A DNA stretch of 64,000 nt, from positions 453,717 through 517,716 of the forward strand of contig NW_024064458.1 in the NCBI RefSeq assembly GCF_009727055.1, given 5' to 3'. A program made the translations under genes and the position numbers. This DNA is from Benincasa hispida. Its lineage: Eukaryota > Streptophyta > Magnoliopsida > Cucurbitales > Cucurbitaceae. A model generated the notes under the pieces. It had not been told where the DNA came from. It saw only the letters and a program-made list of their open reading frames with translations, and searched no databases. Below are positions 12,066 through 23,290 of this stretch, in pieces (within the stretch, counting starts at the first letter, position 1; each line of letters begins with the position of its first letter).

Positions 12066-13890
12066 ATACTTCCACTTGGACTAAAACTCTAGTGGATCAA
12101 TATATACAAATATATACAATGTTGAGTTTACATGGAGATAAAATGTATAAATACAATAAACTAGGGCATTACAATATTCACAAATTCTCCCACTTGCCCT
12201 AGTGATACAAAACTCGTATTAGTCCTGCTAGGTGACCCTCGAACACTTTAGTCGAGAGGGCCTTTTATAAATGCATCAGTTAAGTTGTCTTGGGAAGCAA
12301 TCTGGGTGACGATTATGTCTTCTCTGTGTACAATCTACCTGAAGAGATGGTACTTTCGCTCGATATGTTTCCCCTTTTATGGCTTTGTGGTTCCTTCGAA
12401 TTTGTAGCTGCTCCAATGTTGTCACAATAGAGAGTAATAGACAGATGCATATTAGGAACTACTTCTAGATCTGTCAGGAACTTTCCATGCCATACTGCTT
12501 CTTTTGCTGCTTCACTACAGCTACATACTCAACTTCCATCGTGGAGTCAGCAACACAACTCTGCTTGATGCTTCTCCACACAATTACTCCTCCGTTTAGA
12601 GTGAATACTGTCCATGAAGTTGATTTCCTCGAATCAATATCGGTCTAAATGTCAGAATCAGTGTATCCAGCAAGGATCAGATCCTTAGCACCATACACGA
12701 GCATATAATCTCTCGTTCTCTGAAGATACTTGAGAATGTTTTTAATAGCAGTCCAATGATCATATCCAGGATTGGACTGAAATCAGCTGACAATTCCTAT
12801 GGCATAGCATATATCGGGACGAATTTAGTAACTAAGTCTAACTCATCATGGAACGAACCATGTCTAACAAGGTTATGTTTCTTCTTTTCTGCCACACCGT
12901 TTTGTTGAGGTGTGCCAGAGGCTGTGAGTTGAGACTGAATTCCATGTTCTATCAAATAGTTCTAGAATTCCATGTCCATATACTCACCACCTCGATCCGA
13001 TCAAAGTGTAATCTTTTTACCTAATTGATTTTCAATCTCAGCCTTATGCTCTTTGAACTTTTAAAAGTTTCAAACTTTTGGTGCATTAGGTAAATATGCC
13101 CATACTTGGAATAATCATCTATAAAACTGATGAAATATTCATACTCTCCTTTTGCTCTAACATTTAGAGGCCCACAAAGGTCTGAGTGAATCAGTTCTAG
13201 GGGTTCTTTGGCTCTAAGACCTTTTCCAGAAAAAGATCTGTTTTTCATTTTACCCTTAAGACATGACTCACATGGTGGTAATGAACTGTCTTCCAACTTA
13301 TTTAGATGGACGTTTTTAACGATTCATCTTGTTGAGATTTATGTGACCTAGTCTCAAGCGCCAAAGATAGGCATTTGGAGAAATCTTCATTTTCTTATGA
13401 ATCTCAGCAGTTTTAAACATCTCTATGTTCAAAACGGCTTTGACCTTAATTGGCTTTAACATATACAAATTATTTTCTAATTTTACAGAACAAATTTGTT
13501 TACTTCCTATATTGATGAACACTTCATCATTTTCGAAATAAACTTTATAATTTTGTTCTAGTAAACAAGAGACAAATATTAGATTCCTTTTCATAGAAGG
13601 AATATGATATACATTTTTGAAATAAATGTACTTATCTCCTATAAATAACTTCATATCTCCCACTGCTTTGGCTGAAACAATCTCCCCGGTCCCTACCTTA
13701 AAGATTGTTTCACCTTCTGTCAACTATCTCTAGGAACTTGTTTCCTGTGAGATAGTACAAACATGATTAGCGATACCTGAATCAATTTTCAAATTTTATC
13801 ATTTTCCACTAAACATACTTCGATAACAAGTAAATCATATTTATCTTGTTGTTCGAATTCAATAACAACTTATTAAATTTTAAGAAGAAG
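12066..13890 (-). pseudogene. Copia gag-pol remnant lacking reverse transcriptase
   Basis: Reading minus from about 13890, there is a protease-to-pre-integrase stretch (VGTGEIVSA, then a gag-pre-integrase block ending WRLRLGHINLNKM), then integrase (PPCESCLKGKM, LELIHSDLCGP, FISFIDDYSKYG, DRGGEYM, GTPQQNGVAEKK). From about 12840 it jumps to RNase H-side sequence (DYMLVYGAKDLILAGYTDSD, SRKSTSWTVFTLNGG). The whole reverse transcriptase is missing, removed by an internal deletion near 12830. Several frameshifts and stops also break the frame. Integrase would insert the cDNA and RNase H would degrade the RNA template, but nothing here can be translated intact. Confidence 0.8.
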
Positions 13891-13894
13891 TTTT

Positions 13895-13934
13895 ATTGTT
13901 TACAAACCACGAGTTTTAGGACATAAAACCCAAC
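13895..13934 (-). mobile_element. 40-bp stub of copia 5' LTR
   Basis: The first 40 bases of the LTR at 12065 recur here in the same orientation and join directly to gag-pol remnant sequence. The rest of the 5' LTR and the leader are gone. Confidence 0.6.
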
Positions 13935-14440
13935 ATTTATTACTTTCTTTTAATCTCTATGTCAATTTTCTGTTTTTTCTATCGTAGAAGTGGTAGGTTT
14001 TTCCCAACTAGTGGTATCAAAGTCATGCCCATGATTTAACCATGTCGATAAAATCCTCAAGTATCAAAACTAGATGTAGTGGAGCCTTGAGAGTAGTTCA
14101 TGATATGACCCATGGTTGAGCTTTTCTGGATAGGTAGGGTGCTTTGGTGAAGAGGAGAAAATCTAGATAAGAGTTAGATGGATAGATAACTATTTGAGCG
14201 GAGGCTATATGGTCCAGAAGGATTGTCGAAAATGCAATAAAAAATCCCACATTGGTTAAATAAGAGGATGATCATGGACACAAATGAGGACAACTATTTC
14301 TAATAGTATGAAGCATTTTGGGATAAAACCAAAAGCAAGTGCATGAAGACTTATGCCCAAAGTGGACAATACCATATTATTGTGGAGATAGTTGGAGGGT
14401 CGTTGTCCCCTTTCAAATGATGTATACTTCATCCAATCAA
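13935..14440 (+). mobile_element. TRIM-like miniature LTR retrotransposon remnant
   Basis: TGGTATCAAAGTC at 14012-14024 resembles the initiator-tRNA primer-binding site and follows a sequence ending in CCCA. Only about 210 bases later, after the purine-containing tract GGTCCAGAAGGAT, a new TGTCGAAAATGC start (14224) with CCCACATTGG follows, which looks like the second LTR. An internal region this short with no coding capacity is the mark of TRIM elements. Ends are eroded, and the element adjoins the copia LTR stub. Confidence 0.5.
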
Positions 14441-16744
14441 ACTATATTGAATTTAGTAAACTTGAGAAAAAAGAAACATTCATAACAGTTAGAGCACCAT
14501 TAGTAGTTGTTGATGATAGTAGATTATAGAGAGGTTTCCAAACAACAAAAGAGTTATAATTTTGTACTTAAAAAGAGTTCTCAAGTCAAAAGTATTGAAA
14601 TTTGACAAGAGCATCTTGTCTTTAAGTAGCCAAATGCCAAACTCTTTGGGCAGCGGCACGCCATAGTTGTAGCAAGTGAAATCTCCACTTTGTATTAGTT
14701 TTTGGTCCTTTGAAAGGGGCATTCTTGGAAATTTTGGACTACAGAACAAATACACAAAACTTCCCAATTGATTCAACTAAGGCTACTAAATTGCTCGAAA
14801 CGACTTAGAACAGTCAAATCATGTGTGTGATAGCTAAGTTATCAAAATAATTCAACAATTCATGTCAAATGCCAATAAAACCTTATATTTAATTTGTGTC
14901 AACATCGAGTGATCCAATTGAAAATGGTCTATGTTGTGACAAAAAATATATATATTATGCTAACTTCATTATTCATCCGTTAGTTAAGACGTCGTACATT
15001 TGTTTAAAGATAGGATGTTGAAGACTTCCCATCTATTCAAATTATTTTTTCAAACACGAGAACAAATTTAACTATATATTAAAACACAAATTGATTTTCT
15101 CTTCTCATTCAAGCTAGTTTGTATTGCGTGTGTACGTTGTAAGCGATTTTATGTATATCATAGGCTAAAAGATTCGTAAACCTAAACGAGCCGAAAACAT
15201 TTATTATTGATAATTTTGGGTTCTTGAGATATGTTGACAATTTTTTCAATTTTTCAAAGTTTAGACCTAAATTACATATAAATCTTTTTATCTTATGCTA
15301 GATTGTTATATATTATTTTTAAAAAATTGTCATAATTTTGCAATATTGAATATCCTATATTTTAAAGAGCGATACTTGGTACGACTCATACTACACATAT
15401 GTCTATGGATGCTTTCAAATACAAAGAAAAAAAATTAAAAAAAAGAATTGCCACATGTTATATGATTGAACATCGAGATAATGCACAAAGATAGATGCAT
15501 GCACCAAATTATTTTTCTATTTTAATTGATTGCATCTATAAATAGGTAAATATTTGAAGGGATACATTGTGGGTATGAAGTAATCACAATAATTCAAACA
15601 CCAATTTCCTAAACACCATGAAATTTTATATACTACTTCTCAACATAATAATAAGGGTAATTTTTTTAAATGGAAAATTAATGGAAATATTTCAAGTATA
15701 GCAAAATGTTACTAAAGTTTATTGTGATTTATCATTGATAGATAATGATATTTTACTATATTTATAAATAAATTGACTCATTTTTTTTTATTTATAATAA
15801 TAATAACGTATGGCATTACCATTACGTTATGCCTAGCTAACCCATTCTAAATTCTTCCAAACTTTTAATATTGCTCGTTTATCTCGAACAAATATCAAAC
15901 ATTTTGAAGCATTCAATGCCAATTCATATTTTCACTCTTTTTGGTAAAATCAAGTGGAGTTCGAACTATAACATTTGATTAATTTTAGTATATACTTGAA
16001 TAAAAAGTCCATTATTGCATATATTATTACAATAATAAATTTTAGATCTGAAAAAATAGTTTGATGATCAAAATTTCCTCATTTCTATTTTAAAGTACAA
16101 GTTAAAAAGCACTCATGTTGTTAAACTTTTATAGAAATAATAATCTCTAAACTTTAACGAATAATAATTAAGGGATAATTACGATAGGTAATTTTTGTAG
16201 GACTAATAATTAAGTATATAATAACGTTTTAAAAGAATTATAAACATAGCATAAAATCTATTATGAATAGACCTAGTATTAATAGACTCCTACCAATAAT
16301 ATAGTCTAACATTGATAACTTTAAATGTGTAATTTTAATTCTATTACATTTGCAAATTCGTTGGACTTGATTACTTAATGTAATTGTCCCATAATTTAGT
16401 TAGTTCCTATACTTTGAAATTTCTAACAATTTTTTCCTCTTCGTGAACAAATCTCAACAAAATTAAGTGCCAATTTTCATTATGTATTAACTTAGTTTAT
16501 ATACTTTATTAACAAATTTAATCTTCGATACGTTTATCAATCTATATGTGTGAAAATATTTGTAAAATCTTAATAATATTTTTGCCACAAGGACCAAATC
16601 ATTAAAAATTGTAAAATATAAGAATGAAATTGTTTTGTTATTTATTAAGATTCAAAGACTAAATTATTAGAACTTTGAAACTACAAGACATAAATGATTA
16701 TCACTTAAAATTCAAGGATTGAAATGTTGCTTTCACAAAAGTTT
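14441..16744. other. AT-rich intergenic DNA, no gene recognised
   Basis: Contains GATAGATAATGA / TAATAGACTCC words (about 15730 and 16250-16310) of a dispersed AT-rich repeat also seen at 4140-4225. A 95-codon minus frame at 14489-14776 has no recognised motif. No RNA gene or promoter could be supported. Confidence 0.35.
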
Positions 16745-17956
16745 TTAATATTAAGCTTGTTAAAGAGGGTTAGGCTCACAAGAGAGCTAGTGACATTAAT
16801 CAAAGTTGTTTGTGAACCTTACAGGACAAACGCCTATAAGAGAAGCATATCAATCCTAAGAGGATACCCAAGACTGTGAATGACAAACTAAGTGTTTTCC
16901 TAAATAATTAGTAAACGCATGGTTTATCCAAAAGACTAGTTTTCATGCTAGCTTTTATATAAAGTATGTTAAAATGATAGTTTCCAAGCAAACCAGTTTT
17001 CCAAGAAATTTTCCTAACGCATGCATAGTTTAAAGATGTTTATAAAAGCATGTTTTAAGTATTTATACAAACTTTATGTTTACAAGGCATGCGTTAGTGG
17101 GTTATGATTATATGATGAAGAGGTTTAAAGCATATATTTTATGTTACTTACGCTTTCAAGTGATTATGTTTCAATGAGTAAATTTTATGATCATTATGAT
17201 GATCCCGATATCGGAAGACTATGAGAAGGTATCTGGGCCATAGTACCTAAGGTATGATGGTATTTAGTTAATACCACGTGCACGTAGGTAGGGTTGGCAT
17301 TGGTAGTGTTGAGATTACTCCACACCAACTAAGGATTGACGTTGAGGGATTGAGCAAACGGGTTTTCTCTTAACTAAGGACTCAGATGTTTAATTATTTC
17401 CGATAGTTCCATATTTTAAAGTTTTAAATATGAGTTTGCTTGGCAATTTTCAGTAATGAGCATGATGTTTATGTTTTATTAGTTACTCACTAGGCCAGTA
17501 ACTCATTCTTTCCAAATGTTTTCCCCTTTTCCAGGTAGTGGTTATCTCCCCAGAGGTTAACTGCCTTGTTGCTCTGCCACTCAAGGATTTAAGTAAAGGC
17601 TCAAAGTTTGTAAAGAAGTTTTAGATGGTTACTTTGTTAATGTCTGTGTATATGTATCATTCATGTTAGGAACCAGGGAAAAGTGTTGGGACCCACTGAA
17701 CTCTGTGACTGTTAATGTGATGTAAATATGTTGTATGTTAAACCCTGATGTTGCTGAAGTTGTTTTAAGTTCTATTAGTATACCGAAGTTGTTTTAAGTT
17801 CTATTAGTATGTTGAATGTTGTGTATGTATGTATTTCTAGGGTTTCGTAAATAGGGTAAGAATGTCAGTTAAGTAGTAAGTACCATAAAGGATTGGTAAA
17901 TGTTGTCGTCACATTATCTTCTAGATTAGGAAGGTAATCTAGAAGGGGGTGTGACA
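16745..17956 (+). mobile_element. Gypsy LTR, 3' part
   Basis: Ends with GGGGGTGTGACA at 17956 and holds the family core at about 17482-17540 (GTTACTCACTAGGC, TTCCAAATGTTTTCC, CCAGGTAGTGG). GATACCCAAGACTGTGAATGA-type words at 16830 mark its middle. The 5' third is missing. It has no coding region and is likely a decayed solo LTR. Confidence 0.6.
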
Positions 17957-18076
17957 AGTTTAACCAAAAGTTATTTCTTTTAAAACTTAAATTGAACAAT
18001 CATATAGTCCTTGAAGTTTCAATAAGCTATATTTAATAGATGATGGAAAATTACTAATAAAAGCAAGGAAAAAAAA

Positions 18077-18643
18077 ACATTTTTGGTCCGTCGGTTTTGG
18101 GTTTAATTTTTATTTGGTCTCTAGGTTTCAAATTGTTATACATTTAGTCCTCAAATTTTGAGTTTGATTTCAACTAAGTCCCTTGGTTTCAAATGTAACT
18201 ACTTTACTCTTGAAATTTGAATTTTGTTTCATATTGGTTTCTAGATCTCAAATGTCACACTTTTCCTCAATTTTTGAATAAATACTCACAGTCATTGACA
18301 TTAATGTCTCCCAATTAATTTAAAATAAGTATCAAGTGAAAATTTAAATTTAATATGAATAGTGAAAATTAATTATATTTCTCTTAAACCAATAAATATA
18401 GACACTAACATTAAAGATGGAAATTAAATATTTAGTAAAAAATTAAGGTTAAAAGTGTAAATCTTGAACTTAAGGATCAAATTGAAATAAAACTCCAATC
18501 TCAAAGGTGAAATTATAACGTTATGAAATTTAGAGACTAAAATAAAATCAAACTCAAAACTTAAGGACTAAATGTGTAATATTATAAAATTTAGGGATGA
18601 AATAACTAAATCCAAAACTTATGAACCAAAAAGATATTATTTT
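18077..18643. repeat. Foldback element with TTTGGTCC-type arms
   Basis: The left arm (TTTTTGGTCC, GGTTTTGGG, TTTAGTCCTCAAATTTTG) and the right arm (CAAAACTTAAGGACTAAAT, GAACCAAAAAGA) are imperfect reverse complements over about 200 bases each, with an AT-rich centre. This is a decayed MITE. No target duplication could be confirmed. Confidence 0.5.
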
Positions 18644-19147
18644 TTTTCTAAAAGCAATACAAACGTTTTGTTATGGAAGGCCAAAATCTTATAAGCTAAG
18701 ATGGAAAAGAGGTGAACCAAAACAAAGATTTAGTTCTTGAGAATATAAAAACCATCCATGAATTTGCTCATAAATCACATTACAAACTTCAATAATGCTA
18801 ACCAAACACATCGAACATAACCAACCCAGATTTCCATATAAAATGCGCTTGGATGATTGAAAAAAGTACCAAAAGTTAATCATTGAGCATAATCAAATAT
18901 TAGATGGTAATTGGTAAGATAAATAACAAGTCCTTAAGCTTTGAAGTTTGTGTATCCTTTATTTATAAAAGTTTCAAAGTATCTACTAGATTCTTAAACT
19001 TTTAATAATGTATCTAATAAATTTCTTACAAATTCAATATATTTAAAAAATTAGTTCATCTCCAAAATATGAATTTCATCTAACGCGCAATGGAATCTTA
19101 AATTTTCAATTTAGTATTTAGAAGATCTATAAATTTTATAAAATTTA

Positions 19148-19500
19148 GGTTAAAATACCATTTTAGTCGCTATACTTAGATAATTTTTCCATTTTGGTCC
19201 CTATAGTTTCAAACATCCAATTTTGGTCCCTGTAATTTCTGTAAAGCTTAGAAATGGTCCCTACCAATCCGAAATACTCAGTACCCAATGATTTTTTAAA
19301 ACCCAAATTTGCCGACTATCCTTCTTGCAACTTCTTTATTATTTTTATTTGTCAACTCAGCTAGTTTCTAATACTAATTTAATGGGAGGGACCATTTCTA
19401 AGCTTCATAGAAATTGTAGGGACCAAAATTAGACATTTGAAATTACGGGGACCAAAATAGAATAACTATCAAAGTACATGGATAAAACAGTATTTTAAAC
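19148..19500. mobile_element. Mutator-type MITE, 353 bp, perfect 9-bp TSD
   Basis: Starts GGTTAAAATACCATTTTAG and ends GTATTTTAAAC. Almost the entire element is an inverted repeat, with TTTTGGTCCC facing GGGACCAAAA. The 9-bp direct repeat TAAAATTTA flanks it exactly at 19139-19147 and 19501-19509. A 9-bp duplication plus very long inverted termini fits a Mutator-derived MITE. It lies about 500 bp beyond the FRS stop codon and just outside the probable transcript end. No ORF. Confidence 0.8.
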
Positions 19501-19589
19501 TAAAATTTAAAAGTTCAAGGATCAAATAGACATAAACATAAAAGATTAGAGACTAAATTTACAATTTATTCTATATAATATTACAATTA

Positions 19590-20012
19590 CTATTACTAGA
19601 AAATTGAAGAATGTTTAATAAGAATACACATTCTATTTACTTTACAAGAATCACTCAAACAAGGAGTGGTTTGAGTCAGCAGGATTTGAACAGCATTCAT
19701 CTTCATAATCCTAGTATCTAAGTCGACAGCAGCAATCAATGCCAGATGTTCATGATGGTTCATCCAAGATCCAACTACCTCTTTGTAACTTACACAGTAT
19801 AGATGTAGGATACTTGTAGCATTTTTCCACAGAAAAAGGAAACATTCATAATTTATAGAACTTACAAGACAGTTGTGACACACTTGAATGTTCCTTTCAA
19901 TGCCGCAGACGCTCGTCTGTCGATTCCCCATCTGAAGAACCATAAAAAAGATGAACACAATGGAAGGATCGTCTCAACTCAAGAGGAGGATGGGAACCGT
20001 AAAGTGAGATAT
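19590..20012 (-). other. Probable 3' UTR of the FRS gene
   Basis: Follows the FRS stop codon on minus. Composition is less AT-biased than flanking DNA, and an AATAGAATG...TATTAAAC stretch at about 19600-19630 could serve for polyadenylation. A 120-codon minus frame at 19596-19958 has no family motif and is better explained as UTR. The end point is a guess from composition. Confidence 0.4.
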
Positions 20013-22004
20013 TCATTCTTTCAAACTAAGCCTTGCATTTTGGACCTTCACAGATAACTTCAACTTCTGCTCTTCCATGTCTCTTAGAACAGCTAGGAGA
20101 TTTGCTCTATACACTTCACAACGTTGATTTGTTTTTTCCAACTCTGCAGAAAGCTCACGAATTTTCTTCTCCTTTTGTTCCTGGAAAAATAATTAACACA
20201 AAGAACAGAGAACAAATAAGAAATTGAATTCATTACCCTGGAAACTTCTTTATCTTCTTCCCTCTCTCCCACCCCACCCCCCCGCGGCGTCATTCTTTCA
20301 ATCTGTTCAAAAGTAAAGCCTACTGCTGAACCCTACTACAGTTTGCATCAAGAGACTCGTAGTATTTTGCCCAACTGCTTTAGATATCTCTCAAACACGA
20401 TGCTCATTTTTTGGTTTAAAAGAGTCTAAATCACTCCATGCAGGAGGAGGGGTGAGGATCATTGATAAAAAAAATGGTATAATTCGGTGGATTTAAAACT
20501 GCAAACTAAAGAGACTAACCACAGATTGATAGGTTGTTGACTGATCCTCTTCTGTTGCAACCAAAGGCCCAACAACTCCATTGGCCATAATATCGCCATT
20601 GATAGCTCCAGGGCCCCGATTCTTCACAGCAGCAACCTTTCTAGAGGCCTCTTTTAGGGCATCCATAGCAACGTTATAAATATGAATTGACTTTGCTCCT
20701 TCCTCAACATACTTGATTGCTTCTTGACGAAGATTGTTGTACCTAACAGTCGAAGAATCTCCAGCTTCATTTGGTAGTTCAGAATTATGGTCATCTATTA
20801 CAGCTCCATTTCTAGCATTTCTGGTCCACCGTTTCAATACATATTGGGAAGGAAGTGTAAGAACATTTTTTGCCCTAAAAACTGCTAATATGTGCCTGCA
20901 AATTATTCCTGAATATTCAAACAGTTGACAACTACAATTTGCTTTCATCTCTAATGAATTAAAACTAACAGCATGTGCTTTATGGTCTTCCCCAAATTTT
21001 GCTACTCGATAAGTGGCAACAGTTCCTGTATCATCAATTTTGGTTGCAGGATTGGCAAGAGTTTCTACCAATTCCTCCTGGAACTTTCTGAATATCCTCC
21101 TTGAATATAGATCTGCAGCCTGTTTTTCCATAGGAGATGGTGTCTTCAAAACCGGCATAGAGTTAATTGTATCATAATCAGCTTTTAATTCTTTTTCATG
21201 CCAGCTTGCCATGGCCTTTTCATACTGTCTAACCAACATCTGTATCGAGGTGGATGCAGTAATATATCCATCAAAAAACAAATTTAAACTTCTATAGCTC
21301 TCATTTATCGACATTTCTCCGAAGAATGTGTCCCTCATGTAGACGGGTACCCACTGTTGCCTAGCACTATACATTAACTGAAGCCAGTCATTGTCCATAA
21401 TGTAATATCTATTCAGAAGGGCTTTCCAACAGGATTCAAATTCTTCAATTGTCTCAGCCTCATTAACACATTTTCTAAATTCAGTTTCAAAAGTAGGATG
21501 AGATTGACAAAGATGAGACAACTTCTCTTGTGTTTCTCTGAATATAGACCACTTACAAAAACGATGGCGGGTACCTGGAAGAACCTGTGCAACAGCAACC
21601 TGGATAAGCCTATCTGGGTCAGTTGTAATGGAAATTGGTTGACGCCCAGACATTGCTTGAAGCCAAGTTTGGAAGAGCCAAATGAATGAGGATTCAGACT
21701 CATAAAGAACCAATGCACATCCAAACAACACTGGCTGACCATGATGATTAAACCCTGTAAAGGCAGCAAGAGGCACCCTATACTGATTTGTTCTAAATGT
21801 TGTATCCAATACAACGGTATCACCAAAGTGAGTATGATTCATTCTAGACGTTGCATCTGCCCAAAAGATATTGCCCCCAGTGTGGTTATCACCGTCGCCC
21901 TGAACTGCATAATAAAAAGCAGGATTCTCAGCCTGCATTCGTTTCAGATAGTCTAAAACATGCTGAACCCCAACCCCAAGGGTCCGCTGCCGGCCACCAC
22001 TCAT
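20013..22004 (-). CDS. FRS5-like: FAR1-RELATED SEQUENCE protein (FRS5-like), three exons
   Basis: FRS proteins are nuclear transcription regulators derived from MULE transposases, related to FHY3/FAR1 of phytochrome A signalling. Coding exons on minus: 22004-20520, 20302-20237 and 20180-20013. All junctions are phase 0 with GT donors (GTG|GTTAGT, AGG|GTAATG) and AG acceptors (GAACAG|ATTG, TTCCAG|GAAC). From the first in-frame ATG (22004) this gives about 572 residues. In numbering from the open-frame start at 22115, the MULE transposase-like domain spans about 100-190 (DTTFRTNQYRVPLAAFTG, HHGQPVLFGCAL, TTDPDRLIQ) and the SWIM zinc finger is C394-x-C396...C406-x-H408. The last exon encodes a Glu/Lys-rich helix (RCEVYRANLLAVLRDMEEQK) typical of FRS C-termini. 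No FAR1 DNA-binding domain was found upstream. The true start is uncertain: the frame is open to 22115 and could receive an upstream exon. The FRS5-like assignment is from memory of the subfamily. Confidence 0.85.
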
Positions 22005-22431
22005 TTCTAAATAACTGGTACACAAGAATCGGGAGATGTTTCCTAAAGGACTTCCATCTCCCTCACGATCCCTCAAGAGATATAACAGCGGCTTTCCAGA
22101 ATGGAAGATCTTCAACTTTCTCTAATAGACCGAAAATAGAGTTCTGAAAACTTTTTCATTTCATATAAACTGAAGACTTCCATAATCAACTGAGAAAATC
22201 AAATTCGCAAAACCAGAAGCTATTGACACCGGAGAAGAAACTGAAACAAATTGGGGGCAAATGGGAAGAAGGAAGAAGAATTTCAATCCATAATTTAAGA
22301 ATAAAACTAGCTGCGCAAATTTCGAACAAAAAAATAGCTAATACGATCGCTGGAGTACCAGTGGCAATGACGGTGGTGTGATCCCTTCGCCGGATGGTTC
22401 TAGGGTTCCGATCGCTACCAGTTCCGTTGTT
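22005..22431 (-). other. Likely 5' leader of the FRS gene with upstream AUGs
   Basis: Read on minus, this is CT-rich (TTCTTCTTCCTTCTTCCC) and contains AACCCTAG near the likely transcription start, as plant 5' UTRs often do. At least three short upstream ATG frames precede the main ATG: a 2-codon one, a 23-codon one starting about 22181, and a 4-codon one. None joins the FRS frame without splicing. A candidate acceptor TTTTCAG ends at about 22148. Confidence 0.4.
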
Positions 22432-22474
22432 TATTTTATTTTTATTTTCATGGCTGCTTATTCTTTTTTACAAA

Positions 22475-22503
22475 TGGGCCTGAACATACACGTGCCAGGC
22501 CCA
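22475..22503. promoter_or_regulatory. Inverted site II pair around a G-box
   Basis: TGGGCCTG (22475-22482) and CAGGCCCA (22496-22503) form a perfect 8-bp inverted repeat of site II (TGGGCY) type, with the G-box CACGTG at 22489-22494 between them. In plants, site II elements are bound by TCP factors and G-boxes by bHLH or bZIP factors. The cluster lies about 70-500 bp upstream of the inferred FRS leader on minus, so it is the best promoter candidate. The symmetry would also allow plus-strand initiation, but no gene is seen there. Confidence 0.55.
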
Positions 22504-22529
22504 ATACTACAACCATGGTTGATTGTAGC

Positions 22530-23290
22530 ATCCACGCGCGAGCAGGATCTCATTATATATATATATTTTTAAATGAAGGTTTCCTTATGTTTTATTTTAG
22601 AACGTTTAGTTAAATTTGTAGTTTTTTCAATTTGAATGAGTTATATTTGATTTTTGTAAAGTAACAACTCAATTTAGTTAGACTTGATAAACATTTCAAT
22701 TTTTTATATTTATTTGATTTTATTTTATAATTTGGAGAGTTACCAAGTTGCTAGCTTGTAGATAACAACTTGGTTCTTTATTTGTAGTATCCTATTTCAA
22801 ATTGAAGAGTTCTCTCATTTCTTTTTTTTCTTTTGTTCTTGAGTTGAGGTAAGAGAAAGTATCCAAAGATTCTGCCATATCCAAATAGTTCGAGGTTATA
22901 GTTCTATCGAAGTTAATCGTTGTATCCTACGAGACGATCGCTGTAGTCTGCTTGTAGCCCGTGCAAAGCAAATAATTGTCTTTAGGACAACACTTACCAG
23001 AAGCATGCCTCGACTACGCTTTAAGTCTCCAAAGTTTGCTTAGTATTCAGTTCGATATATATATCATTTTCCCCAAACAATATTTTCCATTCTATGTATT
23101 TTTAATAAATCTTAAAACTAATCCTCTTATTTGTTTGGAGTTTTTTATATCCAACTCGACAAAAGAATAATAAAATTTTCACTGAGAAAATGTACAATAT
23201 AAATATATTTCTTAAATTCTTAGCAAGAATATCTTTAGGAATCTAAGAAGAATTTGGCAAAAGTTGATCATAGATTGAGGGGAGGGGGTA
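22530..23290. other. AT-rich DNA with a possible LTR remnant
   Basis: An (AT)n run near 22551-22566 is followed by AT-rich sequence. The part 22840-23030 (GTTCGAGGTTATAG, CCTACGAGACGATCGC, TTAGGACAACAC) has the feel of a copia LTR end, but I could not match it inside the window. No gene seen. Confidence 0.3.

Noticed and set aside
14489..14776. 95-codon open frame on minus
   Set aside because: No motif, no splice context, no neighbouring exons. It may be a decayed gene fragment but cannot be supported.
19596..19958. 120-codon open frame on minus
   Set aside because: It lies just after the FRS stop codon, has no recognisable motif and is better explained as 3' UTR.
21413..21826. 137-codon minus frame overlapping the FRS gene
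   Set aside because: It is an out-of-frame shadow of the FRS coding exon, whose own frame carries all conserved motifs.
22115..22115. Start of the FRS protein at 22115
   Set aside because: The codon there is TTG directly downstream of an in-frame TAG. A plant mRNA would start at ATG, so 22004 is the first usable site unless an upstream exon is spliced in.
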